DNA of 6,533 nt from an uncultured Clostridia bacterium (GCA_947303145.1 CAMYXB010000055.1:1-6533); one strand, 5' to 3'; positions 1 through 5,951 are shown, numbered from the stretch's first letter. Notes: a model not told the origin generated them from the sequence alone. A program made the numbers and translations.

Positions 1-131
1 CAGCTGAAGCTAGCAGCTAGCCAGCTGATGCAGGCAGTGAAGAAGACGAAGAAGACAAGCAGCTGGACAAAGAAGTAGATGACATTGTCAATGGCAGCGA
101 CAGTGAAGAGCAAGTCAATGAAATAAACGTC
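1..131 (+). other. Upstream coding remainder of the left-edge gene, with in-frame TAG
   Basis: The frame of the downstream gene is open from position 21 and reads as a very acidic linker (PADAGSEEDEEDKQLDKEVDD and onward). It has no ATG, GTG or TTG with a plausible ribosome binding site, so it looks like the interior of a gene entering from the left edge. In that frame positions 3-17 read AEASS, followed by TAG at 18-20. The composition is similar on both sides of the stop, which suggests one disrupted gene or a base error. The stretch is low complexity: the heptamer AGCTAGC occurs twice in tandem (8-14 and 15-21), next to CAGCTGA-like repeats. The other forward frames are less convincing: frame 1 is open but lacks the acidic bias and stops at 76-78, and frame 2 has early stops. 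Confidence 0.45.
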
Positions 132-398
132 ATGCTTGAGCAGTTTTATTCTATCATTAAATATAAGCCAGTGAATGAGAGGCGTCAGGCTATAAAAGAT
201 CTCTCTCCTGAAGGAACTGATGAGGCACTTATAGACTTTATCTTCTACTACACCAAAGAGAGAGAAAGGGAAAACCTGAATATAGAGGAGCCGTTGACTG
301 AAAAAGAGAGAAAACAAATAGAAAGGGAGCAAAGAAAAGAAGATAAAAACACTTATTTCCCTGACAAAATGATAGAGGACTTGCCTTTTGATAAATAG
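132..398 (+). CDS. Unrecognised acidic/charged protein, C-terminal part
   Basis: I do not recognise this protein. From the first ATG it has 88 residues, but the same frame is open upstream to 21 and no Shine-Dalgarno motif precedes the ATG at 132. The real start therefore probably lies further left and this is a C-terminal part. After an acidic linker comes a probably helical segment (about residues 1-50, containing EQFYSIIKYKPVNERRQAIK and IDFIFYYTKERERE). Next is a run rich in Lys, Glu and Arg (EKERKQIEREQRKEDK), then the tail PDKMIEDLPFDK. There are no Cys or Trp residues and no membrane segment, so a cytoplasmic protein is likely. It ends in TAG just before a terminator shared with the convergent dnaJ. 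Its strand is opposite to the heat-shock operon, so it is not part of that unit. Coding status is likely; function is unknown. Confidence 0.6.
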   Translation: MLEQFYSIIKYKPVNERRQAIKDLSPEGTDEALIDFIFYYTKERERENLNIEEPLTEKERKQIEREQRKEDKNTYFPDKMIEDLPFDK

Positions 399-406
399 AA
401 ATTATC

Positions 407-448
407 AAAAAATCCACTCTATGTAGAAATACTAGAATGGATTTTTTT
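407..448. terminator. Bidirectional rho-independent terminator between convergent genes
   Basis: AAAAAATCCA (407-416) pairs perfectly with TGGATTTTTT (438-447). After one mismatch the stem extends by TCTA/TAGA, leaving a loop of about 11 nt. The A-run on the left and T-run on the right give a U-tract on both strands. It sits 8 nt after the stop of the left gene and 2 nt past the natural end of dnaJ, so it should terminate both. Confidence 0.85.
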
Positions 449-450
449 AT

Positions 451-714
451 TTACAAGTTTTTCATTTTGTCATTATATGCTTTAACTTTTTTGTAGGCGT
501 TGGGGGATATGCTATTGTCTAGAGTTTCGATAAGTTCCTTATCCTTTTTGCTGAATTCCTTGGGCATCTCTACACGAATATTGACTATAAGGTCGCCTTT
601 GCCCTCTCGTTGAAGGTGAGGGGCTCCTCGTCCTTTGAGCTTGAACACTGTATTGGGCTGTGTGAGAGCGGGGATAGTGAGGTCATAGGTGCCGTCCACA
701 AGTGGAATGGTCAC
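451..714 (-). pseudogene. dnaJ: DnaJ C-terminal fragment (CTD II and tail) beyond an in-frame stop
   Basis: These codons continue dnaJ in the same frame after the TAA at 727-729. Across the stop the reading is PIPFTTA-stop-LGGKVTIPLVDG, which matches the usual DnaJ junction between C-terminal domains I and II. The remaining sequence (YDLTIPALTQPNTVFKLKGR, then GKGDLIVNIRVEMPKEF and a helical tail) covers C-terminal domain II and the dimerisation tail. The natural end is a TAA at 451-453, just before the terminator. The first possible restart is GTG at 712-714 with only a weak GGTGG/AAGG-like sequence upstream, so independent translation is doubtful. The whole gene would be 451-1584, about 377 codons, normal for DnaJ. 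Preservation of this segment implies a recent mutation, a sequence error, or readthrough. Confidence 0.8.
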
Positions 715-726
715 CTTGCCACCAAG

Positions 727-1584
727 TTATGCGGTGGTGAATGGAATGGGAAGGTCTAGGACAAGGTCAAAGCCATTTCTAACTAAAATGGGGTGAGGCT
801 CGACAGACACATTGATATACAAGTCTCCATTGGGACCATTCCTCACAGATGCAGAGCCTCTGCCTCTCATGGTGATGGTCTGTCCGTCATCAATTCCTGC
901 TGGAATGGAAACAGAAACCTCCTCTGTCTCTCTTATAGTGCCTTGTCCTTTACACTGGTCGCACTTTACTTTGACTATCTTACCTGTGGCATTGCAAGTC
1001 TTGCAAGGGCCCTCTGTCACCACTCTGCCAAAGAGTGAATTCTGTGTATATCTCACATGTCCACTACCATGACAATCGGGACATGTGGAGAGTTCGGTTC
1101 CGTCCTTGGCTCCTGTGCCCTGACACGCAGAGCACTTGGAGAGTTTTGTCACCTTGATAGTCTTGTTGCAACCAAATACTGCCTCTGAAAAGGACAACTT
1201 GACGCCTACAGTGATGTCTTCTCCCGGAGTGGAGACGGGGCCTCTCTCTTGACCTCTGCCACCGAACTGCGAGAATATGTCGAATATATCCTCGAATCCG
1301 CCAAATGAGCCAGAGAAAGAGCCTGAGGAGAAAGGATTGCCCCCTGCTCCAAATGGATTGCCCTCTGCGGAGCCAAATTGGTCGTAATTGCTACGCTTAT
1401 TCGCATCTGACAGCACTTCATACGCCTCGCCCACTTCCTTGAACTTTCTAGCACACTCCTCATCTCCGGGGTGGAGGTCGGGGTGATACTGCTTGGCAAG
1501 TCGTCTATAGGCACTCTTGATTTCGTCTGCACTAGCGCTCTTGTCTACTCCTAGTATGCTGTAATAATCTTTGTTTTCTGGCAT
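727..1584 (-). CDS. dnaJ: Chaperone protein DnaJ (Hsp40), ended by a premature TAA
   Basis: DnaJ is the cytoplasmic co-chaperone that binds unfolded clients, stimulates the DnaK ATPase and delivers substrate. The product has 285 residues. The J-domain spans about 5-70, with the essential HPD at 34-36. A Gly/Phe-rich linker follows at about 71-115. The zinc-binding region has four CxxCxGxG-type motifs at 151-158, 168-175, 194-201 (CKTCNATG, with Ala in place of the usual first Gly) and 208-215. C-terminal domain I ends at the in-frame TAA (727-729). Full DnaJ is about 375 residues, so most of domain II and the dimerisation tail are missing; they remain encoded downstream at 451-726. The start ATG at 1584 has a modest AAAGGT binding site and follows dnaK by 14 nt. 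It is the last gene of the CIRCE-controlled operon. The family call is certain; whether it is truly truncated is not. Confidence 0.95.
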   Translation of the reverse strand: MPENKDYYSILGVDKSASADEIKSAYRRLAKQYHPDLHPGDEECARKFKEVGEAYEVLSDANKRSNYDQFGSAEGNPFGAGGNPFSSGSFSGSFGGFEDIFDIFSQFGGRGQERGPVSTPGEDITVGVKLSFSEAVFGCNKTIKVTKLSKCSACQGTGAKDGTELSTCPDCHGSGHVRYTQNSLFGRVVTEGPCKTCNATGKIVKVKCDQCKGQGTIRETEEVSVSIPAGIDDGQTITMRGRGSASVRNGPNGDLYINVSVEPHPILVRNGFDLVLDLPIPFTTA

Positions 1585-1598
1585 AACTCTACCTTTTT

Positions 1599-3425
1599 TT
1601 ATTCTTTATTTTCTTCGCCTTTGTCCTTGTCGTCAATGATTATCTCTTCATCTTTGTTCTCTGCGCTTTCGTCTTTCTTGCCTTCCTTGCTAGCCTTGTC
1701 ATAAAGGTTGGAGATAATGGCTGAGGAAGAAGTGGACAATTCCTCTACGGCTTTCCTTATTTTCTCCACATCATCGCAATCTATGTCTTTCTTGCACTTG
1801 TCAATAGATGCTTGAAGAGTGGTCTTGTCTTGCTCGCTGAGTTTGTCTCCGCTATCTTTGAGCATCTTTTCAAGGGACAAAATCATATTCTCTGCATTAT
1901 TCTTGGTTTCAAATAATTCTTTCTTCTTCTTGTCCTCATCAGCGAACTTCTCTGCCTCTTTAATGGCCTCGTCTATGTCCTTTTCGCTAAGGTTAGATGA
2001 AGATGTGATGGTGATACTCTGCTCTTTATTCGTGCCTAAATCCTTGGCTGACACATGCACAATGCCGTTGGCATCAATGTCGAATGTCACCTCTATCTGT
2101 GGCACTCCTCTAGGTGCTGGAGGAATGTCTGTGAGACTAAACCTACCAAGAGTCTTGTTGCCTGAGGCAAACTCCCTCTCTCCTTGCAATACGTGTATGT
2201 CAACTCCCGGCTGATTGTCTACTGCTGTGGAGAAGATTTGGCTCTTTTTGGTAGGAATGGTGGTGTTTCTTTCAATAAGTTTGGTGAAAATGCCACCTAG
2301 AGTCTCTATTCCAAGGGAAAGTGGTGTGACATCAAGAAGGAGCACGTCCTTAACTTCTCCTGCCAAAACTCCGCCTTGAATGGCTGCTCCCATAGCCACA
2401 CATTCGTCTGGATTGATGCCTTTGAATGGGTCTTTGCCGGTAATCTTCTTCACCTCTTCCACGACTGCTGGGATACGAGTAGAACCGCCCACCAATATAA
2501 CCTTGTCTATATCGCTGAGAGAGAGTTTGCTATCCTTAAGTGCTCTATTGACTGCCTGAGCGGTCTTATCAACAAGGTCGCTGGTGATGGAGTCGAACTT
2601 GGCACGAGTGAGGTCATATTCAAAGTGCTTGGGGCCTGTGGCGTCCGCTGTGATAAATGGCAGATTGATAGTGGTTTTCATCACGCTGCTGAGGTCTATC
2701 TTGGCTTTCTCGCTGGCTTCCTTGATTCTCTGCATGGCGAGTTTGTCTTGCGAAAGGTCAATGCCCTCTTTTGCCTTAAATTCACTGACAATGAGGTCCA
2801 TGATTCTCTTATCGAAGTCGTCTCCGCCGAGTCTGTTGTCTCCTGCTGTGGCAATAACCTCGAACACACCCTCACCAATCTCTAGTATGGACACATCGAA
2901 TGTCCCGCCACCTAGGTCGTAGACGAGGATTTTTTGATTTTTGCCATCTGCCTTGTCTAGTCCATAGGCAAGTGATGCTGCTGTAGGCTCATTGATGATA
3001 CGTAAAACTTCAAGCCCTGCTATCTTGCCAGCATCTTTGGTGGCTTGACGCTGAGAGTCTGTAAAGTAAGCAGGCACTGTGATGACTGCTTGAGTGACTT
3101 TCTCACCAAGATATGCCTCTGCGTCTTGCTTGAGTTTCTGAAGTATCATGGCAGAAATTTCTTGAGGAGAATATTCCTTATCCTCTATTTTAACTCTATA
3201 ATCTGAGCCCATTTCTCTCTTAATGGAGATAATGGTGTTATTGGGGTTGGCTATGGCTTGACGCTTGGCGACTTGCCCTACCAGTCTCTCCCCTTTGGAA
3301 AAAGCCACCACTGAAGGTGTGGTCCTCTCTCCCTCTGCATTGGCTATGACAGTGGCATTCTTGCCCTCCATCACAGCTACGCATGAATTGGTTGTTCCTA
3401 AATCTATTCCTATTACTTTTGACAT
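1599..3425 (-). CDS. dnaK: Chaperone protein DnaK (Hsp70)
   Basis: ATP-dependent chaperone that binds exposed hydrophobic segments of client proteins. DnaJ drives its ATP hydrolysis and GrpE its nucleotide exchange. The product has 608 residues. The nucleotide-binding domain (about 1-355) shows the phosphate-1 motif GIDLGTTNS (6-14), INEPTAASLAYG (144-155), the phosphate-2 motif DLGGGTFD (170-177) and the adenosine motif LVGGSTRIP (311-319). The linker DVLLLDVTPLS (360-370) precedes the beta-sandwich and helical lid. The lid ends in a charged tail (EEIIIDDKDKGEENKE). The N-terminal insert typical of Gram-negative DnaK is absent (IISIKREMGSDYRV is continuous). The frame is open to a TTG at 3452, but that extension covers the ribosome binding site AAAGGAG (3436-3442). 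ATG at 3425 (MSKVIGIDLG) is therefore the start. It lies 72 nt after grpE in the same operon. Confidence 0.98.
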   Translation of the reverse strand: MSKVIGIDLGTTNSCVAVMEGKNATVIANAEGERTTPSVVAFSKGERLVGQVAKRQAIANPNNTIISIKREMGSDYRVKIEDKEYSPQEISAMILQKLKQDAEAYLGEKVTQAVITVPAYFTDSQRQATKDAGKIAGLEVLRIINEPTAASLAYGLDKADGKNQKILVYDLGGGTFDVSILEIGEGVFEVIATAGDNRLGGDDFDKRIMDLIVSEFKAKEGIDLSQDKLAMQRIKEASEKAKIDLSSVMKTTINLPFITADATGPKHFEYDLTRAKFDSITSDLVDKTAQAVNRALKDSKLSLSDIDKVILVGGSTRIPAVVEEVKKITGKDPFKGINPDECVAMGAAIQGGVLAGEVKDVLLLDVTPLSLGIETLGGIFTKLIERNTTIPTKKSQIFSTAVDNQPGVDIHVLQGEREFASGNKTLGRFSLTDIPPAPRGVPQIEVTFDIDANGIVHVSAKDLGTNKEQSITITSSSNLSEKDIDEAIKEAEKFADEDKKKKELFETKNNAENMILSLEKMLKDSGDKLSEQDKTTLQASIDKCKKDIDCDDVEKIRKAVEELSTSSSAIISNLYDKASKEGKKDESAENKDEEIIIDDKDKGEENKE

Positions 3426-3435
3426 TTTTATATAA

Positions 3436-3442
3436 CTCCTTT
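3436..3442 (-). promoter_or_regulatory. dnaK ribosome binding site (decides the start)
   Basis: AAAGGAG on the minus strand lies 10 nt before the ATG at 3425, a slightly long spacing. It falls inside the upstream TTG extension of the frame, so that extension is unlikely to be translated. Confidence 0.8.
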
Positions 3443-3462
3443 TATTTGTCAAATTTTATTCT

Positions 3463-3482
3463 AAAAACAATGGATAATTGTT
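3463..3482 (-). other. Small hairpin in the grpE-dnaK spacer
   Basis: On the minus strand AACAAT and ATTGTT form a 6-bp stem around a 5-nt loop, followed by a short T-run (TTTTT, partly inside the stem). It lies between the grpE stop and the dnaK ribosome binding site. It is too weak for an efficient terminator. A partial attenuator or an RNA processing/stability element is possible; chance in an AT-rich spacer is equally possible. Confidence 0.3.
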
Positions 3483-3497
3483 CTAAAATAACTAAAA

Positions 3498-4049
3498 TTA
3501 TTTGGCTACTACTACCTGGCTGTATTTTAACACCTTGTCATCATACATGTAGCCACTCTCTAACTCCTCAATGATGGTGCCACTAGGCTTGTCACTCTCT
3601 TGCATGAGGACTGCATTGTGAAGTGCGGGATTAAACTGCTCTCCAATAGAGGCTATCTTGTGCACCTTAAGGTCGTCTAGCGAACTTAGAAGGGACTTCT
3701 CTATCATGTCTATTCCTTTAAGAGCATTTTTATCCTGCACCATAGATTTGGCTTTCTTAAAATGGTCTAGTGCGGGGAAAATGGTCATCAATGCATCTTT
3801 TAGTCCGTCTACTCTCGCCTGCCTTATGGCTTCTAGCGCTCGCACCCTTTGATTGTCGAAGTCTTTTTGAAGTTCATAATACTCCGTATTTATTCTGGCA
3901 AGACTGGAGCGGAGCCTTTCCCATTCTTCTTTCTTAACAGGAATGGTGTCGCTCTGTTTCTCCTCTTCTGCCTCTTCTATAGGCTCCTCTGTCCTCTCCT
4001 CTAGTGTCTCGTCAATATCTTCGCTATCTTTATGTCTATGTTTGCTCAT
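3498..4049 (-). CDS. grpE: Nucleotide exchange factor GrpE
   Basis: GrpE dimerises and opens the DnaK nucleotide-binding domain to release ADP, resetting the chaperone cycle in the cytoplasm. The product has 183 residues, normal for the family. A low-complexity acidic N-terminus (about 8-38, rich in Glu and Asp) precedes a long coiled-coil helix (about 40-90, EEWERLRSSLARINTEYYEL and DFDNQRVRALEA). The beta-domain that contacts DnaK carries the family signature GEQFNPALHNAV (136-147) and ends VLKYSQVVVAK. ATG at 4049 has a good AAAGGAGAT ribosome binding site 6 nt upstream (counting from GGAG). Its first 14 nt overlap the end of hrcA, which suggests translational coupling. dnaK follows downstream in the same operon, and expression should follow the HrcA/CIRCE switch. 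Confidence 0.97.
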   Translation of the reverse strand: MSKHRHKDSEDIDETLEERTEEPIEEAEEEKQSDTIPVKKEEWERLRSSLARINTEYYELQKDFDNQRVRALEAIRQARVDGLKDALMTIFPALDHFKKAKSMVQDKNALKGIDMIEKSLLSSLDDLKVHKIASIGEQFNPALHNAVLMQESDKPSGTIIEELESGYMYDDKVLKYSQVVVAK

Positions 4050-5085
4050 TTCTATCTCCTTTACCCTTACTCCTCACCTCGTCTGCTACGAACTTGAGCA
4101 CGCTGGATATGGTGGCATAGTCTATCCGCTCTGGTCCTATGACACCCACTGTGGCTATCCTCTTGCCATCTAGTACAAGCGGAGCCTTGATGACTGCGCA
4201 CTCCTTAAGTTTGTCATTGCTATTCTCACGACCGATATGCACAGATATATCCTCGCCCTCTGTATTCATAATTTCCTTTAGGCTGTCCTCGTCATCAAGC
4301 ACTGTGAGGATATTCTTCGCCTTGTCGATATTCTCCATCTCTTTGCTCTCTAAAAGGCGAATAATGCCTTGATTGCTCACCTTGCTCTTAGTGTCGTTGT
4401 AGTAGATATCCACCACTTTGAGAACGAGGTCGAACACTTCCTCATACTCTGACATTTTCCTGCGAATAGTCTCGCTAAACTCTGGCACGTGGCTGGTGAG
4501 ATATTTCATGCTCTTGCCTGAGAAAATGCTTGTAAGTAAATTAGATGCATTGTCACAATCTTGCCTATTAAGGCTACTACTACAAGATATGGTGTGGCTT
4601 ATGGCGCCAGCATTGGTCTCCACTAGCACCAACACTTGTGACGAGAGGAGGAATATCACCTTGATATTCTCTATAACCAAGTTGTCGAATCCATCAAACA
4701 TAAGTATAGTAGGGTAATTGGTAGTAGAAGAAATGGCTCTGGATATGTTGTCCATAATTTCACTCAAGTTGCTCGTCCTAGAGAACATCTTCTCTTTCAC
4801 TTCATCAAGGGAAGCATTGTCAAATGATGCACTCTTGAGTGTCTCATCAACAAAAAATCTGTATCCCTTAGTCGTAGGCACTCTGCCAGATGATGTGTGT
4901 AATTGTTTGAGATAGCCCATGGCCTCTAGGGCATTGAGTTCATTCCTAATTGTTGCGGTGGACAAATCATGCAGATTGGTCTGCTGGACAAGTAGACTGG
5001 TGATGGGACTGGCTAGTTTAATATAATTGTCTATAGCATTATACAGCAGGACTTTCTTCCTATTTGACAACTCTACATCGTCCAT
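4036..5085 (-). CDS. hrcA: Heat-inducible transcription repressor HrcA
   Basis: HrcA is the DNA-binding repressor of CIRCE-controlled heat-shock operons. In well-studied members its activity depends on the GroE chaperonin, which makes the operon respond to misfolded protein. The product has 349 residues, normal length. The N-terminal winged helix-turn-helix (about 5-80) holds the hallmark stretch DLSTATIRNELNALEAMGYL (40-59), then HTSSGRVPTTKGYRFFVDE. The rest is the GAF-like and inserted dimerisation domains, ending with the typical VIGPERIDYATISSVLKFVADEV. ATG at 5085 is preceded by a very strong GGAGGAGG site 4 nt upstream. It is the first gene of the operon, with a CIRCE box and promoter directly upstream, so autorepression is expected. 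It ends with TAG inside the start of grpE. Confidence 0.97.
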   Translation of the reverse strand: MDDVELSNRKKVLLYNAIDNYIKLASPITSLLVQQTNLHDLSTATIRNELNALEAMGYLKQLHTSSGRVPTTKGYRFFVDETLKSASFDNASLDEVKEKMFSRTSNLSEIMDNISRAISSTTNYPTILMFDGFDNLVIENIKVIFLLSSQVLVLVETNAGAISHTISCSSSLNRQDCDNASNLLTSIFSGKSMKYLTSHVPEFSETIRRKMSEYEEVFDLVLKVVDIYYNDTKSKVSNQGIIRLLESKEMENIDKAKNILTVLDDEDSLKEIMNTEGEDISVHIGRENSNDKLKECAVIKAPLVLDGKRIATVGVIGPERIDYATISSVLKFVADEVRSKGKGDRNEQT

Positions 5086-5089
5086 ATTG

Positions 5090-5097
5090 CCTCCTCC
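5090..5097 (-). promoter_or_regulatory. hrcA ribosome binding site
   Basis: GGAGGAGG on the minus strand, 4 nt before the hrcA ATG, is an unusually strong Shine-Dalgarno match and fixes the start at 5085. Confidence 0.85.
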
Positions 5098-5130
5098 TAT
5101 ATAAAATTAGCAATCTATATTTCGACTTTG

Positions 5131-5157
5131 TTAGCACTCTCTATATTTGAGTGCTAG
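5131..5157 (-). promoter_or_regulatory. CIRCE operator (HrcA binding site)
   Basis: TTAGCACTC (5131-5139), a 9-nt spacer, and GAGTGCTAG (5149-5157) match the CIRCE consensus TTAGCACTC-N9-GAGTGCTAA at all but the last base. It lies just downstream of the -10 box and spans the predicted transcription start near 5155. HrcA bound here would block initiation. The same inverted repeat would also be in the 5' leader of the mRNA. Confidence 0.97.
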
Positions 5158-5161
5158 CACT

Positions 5162-5190
5162 ATTATATGCTCCATTTTCACCTTTGTCAA
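5162..5190 (-). promoter_or_regulatory. Sigma-A promoter of the hrcA-grpE-dnaK-dnaJ operon
   Basis: On the minus strand a perfect TTGACA (5185-5190) and a perfect TATAAT (5162-5167) are separated by 17 nt, the ideal vegetative promoter. The predicted start is near 5155, inside CIRCE, giving a leader of about 70 nt. Upstream lie A8 and A7 tracts about one helical turn apart (5204-5223) that may act as a curved or UP-like element. A second TTGACA at 5198-5203 is 13 nt further upstream and has no matching -10. Confidence 0.92.
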
Positions 5191-5267
5191 CTAAAAATGT
5201 CAAATTTTTTTGAAATTTTTTTTGAAGTGGAATAATCTATAATGACATTTTTTCTCATAACTCACTA

Positions 5268-5273
5268 TTGACA
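5268..5273 (+). promoter_or_regulatory. Possible -35 box for the 5318 gene
   Basis: TTGACA on the plus strand lies 44 nt before the start of the rightward gene, followed by an AT-rich stretch. At 17-nt spacing the -10 would be TGAAAT, a poor match, and other AT-rich hexamers are at unfavourable distances. A TATAAT at 5238-5243 has no good -35. The promoter position is a guess. Confidence 0.3.
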
Positions 5274-5317
5274 TATGAAATAATATAAATTGAAATAACA
5301 TATATAGAGGTGAAATG

Positions 5318-5749
5318 ATGAAAAGACCAATTTTGAAAAAGGCATTGAGAGTTGCGGCATTTGTGGCTGTGGGACTGCCGAGTGCGGCACTCCTTGGTGG
5401 CGTGGGGCTATCTGTGGCGGGTGGCGTGAAAGCAGTGAGGTCTATCAAAACAATACACAAAGATATCACTTACTATAGCATGATAACCGATTATCATATG
5501 AACATGTTTACCAACGGAATATTGATGTCATCAAGATTTAACAATATATATCCAATAAAAGATATGAAGTTCGTCAAAGATGATAGAAAACCAAGAAGCA
5601 TGGAAGAATTTGGAGGAATTGATGAGAAATACATTAAGGGCTTGAGGCTGGAAGAACAAGCCGATGGAATCAACAATGCCCCTACTCATGGCAACACTGG
5701 CTCCTTCAAAGGCTATGTAGATCAGTGGATAAATAGATGTGGGCTATAA
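5318..5749 (+). CDS. Unrecognised protein with one N-terminal membrane segment
   Basis: I do not recognise this 143-residue protein. The basic N-terminus (MKRPILKKALR) is followed by a hydrophobic segment rich in Ala, Gly and Val at about 12-37 (RVAAFVAVGLPSAALL, then GGVGLSVAGG). That fits a single membrane anchor or uncleaved signal; no clear signal-peptidase or lipobox site is visible. The remaining roughly 105 residues are hydrophilic, with aromatic and Met-rich stretches (DITYYSMITDYHMNMF) and a single Cys three residues from the end (INRCGL). AGAGGTG (5306-5312) fits the ATG at 5318 better (5 nt) than the overlapping ATG at 5315. The gene is divergent from hrcA and ends before a terminator shared with the tRNA operon, so it is probably monocistronic. 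The ribosome binding site and terminator support a real gene; function is unknown. Confidence 0.75.
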   Translation: MKRPILKKALRVAAFVAVGLPSAALLGGVGLSVAGGVKAVRSIKTIHKDITYYSMITDYHMNMFTNGILMSSRFNNIYPIKDMKFVKDDRKPRSMEEFGGIDEKYIKGLRLEEQADGINNAPTHGNTGSFKGYVDQWINRCGL

Positions 5750-5778
5750 AAACTCTATTCTACATCCCAAAAAAATGC

Positions 5779-5808
5779 AAAAAGGACATTCGTGAGAATG
5801 TCCTTTTT
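5779..5808. terminator. Bidirectional rho-independent terminator
   Basis: AAAAAGGACATT (5779-5790) and AATGTCCTTTTT (5797-5808) form a perfect 12-bp stem with a 6-nt loop. Rightward it ends the 5318 gene. Leftward it ends the tRNA operon just after the tRNA-Tyr CCA, with U-rich sequence continuing beyond the stem on that strand. Confidence 0.92.
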
Positions 5809-5812
5809 GGTT

Positions 5813-5897
5813 TGGTGGGCAGGGATGGATTCGAACCATCGAAGTCGGAGACGACGGATTTACAGTCCGTTGCATTTGACCGCTCTGCAACCTACCC
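5813..5897 (-). tRNA. tRNA-Tyr (GUA)
   Basis: Acceptor strands GGGTAGG and CCTGCCC pair over 7 bp, with discriminator A and encoded CCA. The anticodon stem-loop ACGGA-CTGTAAA-TCCGT gives GUA. A long variable arm and a T-loop GGTTCGAATCC fit class II tRNA-Tyr. It is the last gene of the leftward tRNA operon. The anticodon is normal, so this is not a nonsense suppressor. Confidence 0.97.
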
Positions 5898-5901
5898 GAT
5901 G

Positions 5902-5951
5902 TGTCATAGCAGTGTGGTGAAGGGATGACAAGTCATCCTCATGCTATGACA
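5902..5951 (-). repeat. Nested inverted repeats in the tRNA-Thr/tRNA-Tyr spacer
   Basis: TGTCATAGCA (5902-5911) and TGCTATGACA (5942-5951) are perfect 10-bp complementary arms. Inside them GGATGA (5923-5928) and TCATCC (5933-5938) form a second stem with a 4-nt loop. In the tRNA precursor this would fold as a long, internally looped hairpin whose base overlaps the last tRNA-Thr CCA boundary. A role in tRNA processing is an inference. Confidence 0.75.

Noticed and set aside
18..729. Reassignment of TAG or TAA as sense codons
   Set aside because: TAG ends hrcA and the left-edge gene, and TAA ends dnaK, grpE and the natural dnaJ end, all in expected places. No suppressor tRNA is present here.
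2376..2885. 169-residue plus-strand frame antisense to dnaK
   Set aside because: It lies wholly inside a highly conserved gene, with no promoter or ribosome binding site I could see and no recognisable protein features. Codon bias of dnaK explains the open frame.
3426..3452. TTG start extending DnaK by nine residues
   Set aside because: The extension is encoded by the dnaK ribosome binding site region. The conserved family start MSKVIGIDLG at 3425 fits.
3426..3452. TTGACA and TATAAA in the dnaK leader as an internal promoter
   Set aside because: The boxes are only 14 nt apart and the -10 nearly touches the ATG, leaving no room for the start and the ribosome binding site.
5200..5469. 89-residue minus-strand frame over the divergent intergenic region
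   Set aside because: It is antisense to the 5318 gene, runs into poly-A/T tracts and has no ribosome binding site.
5737..5928. Plus-strand reading frame containing GRDGFEPSKSETTDLQSVAF
   Set aside because: It is antisense to tRNA-Tyr. This peptide string is a familiar false protein produced by translating tRNA genes.
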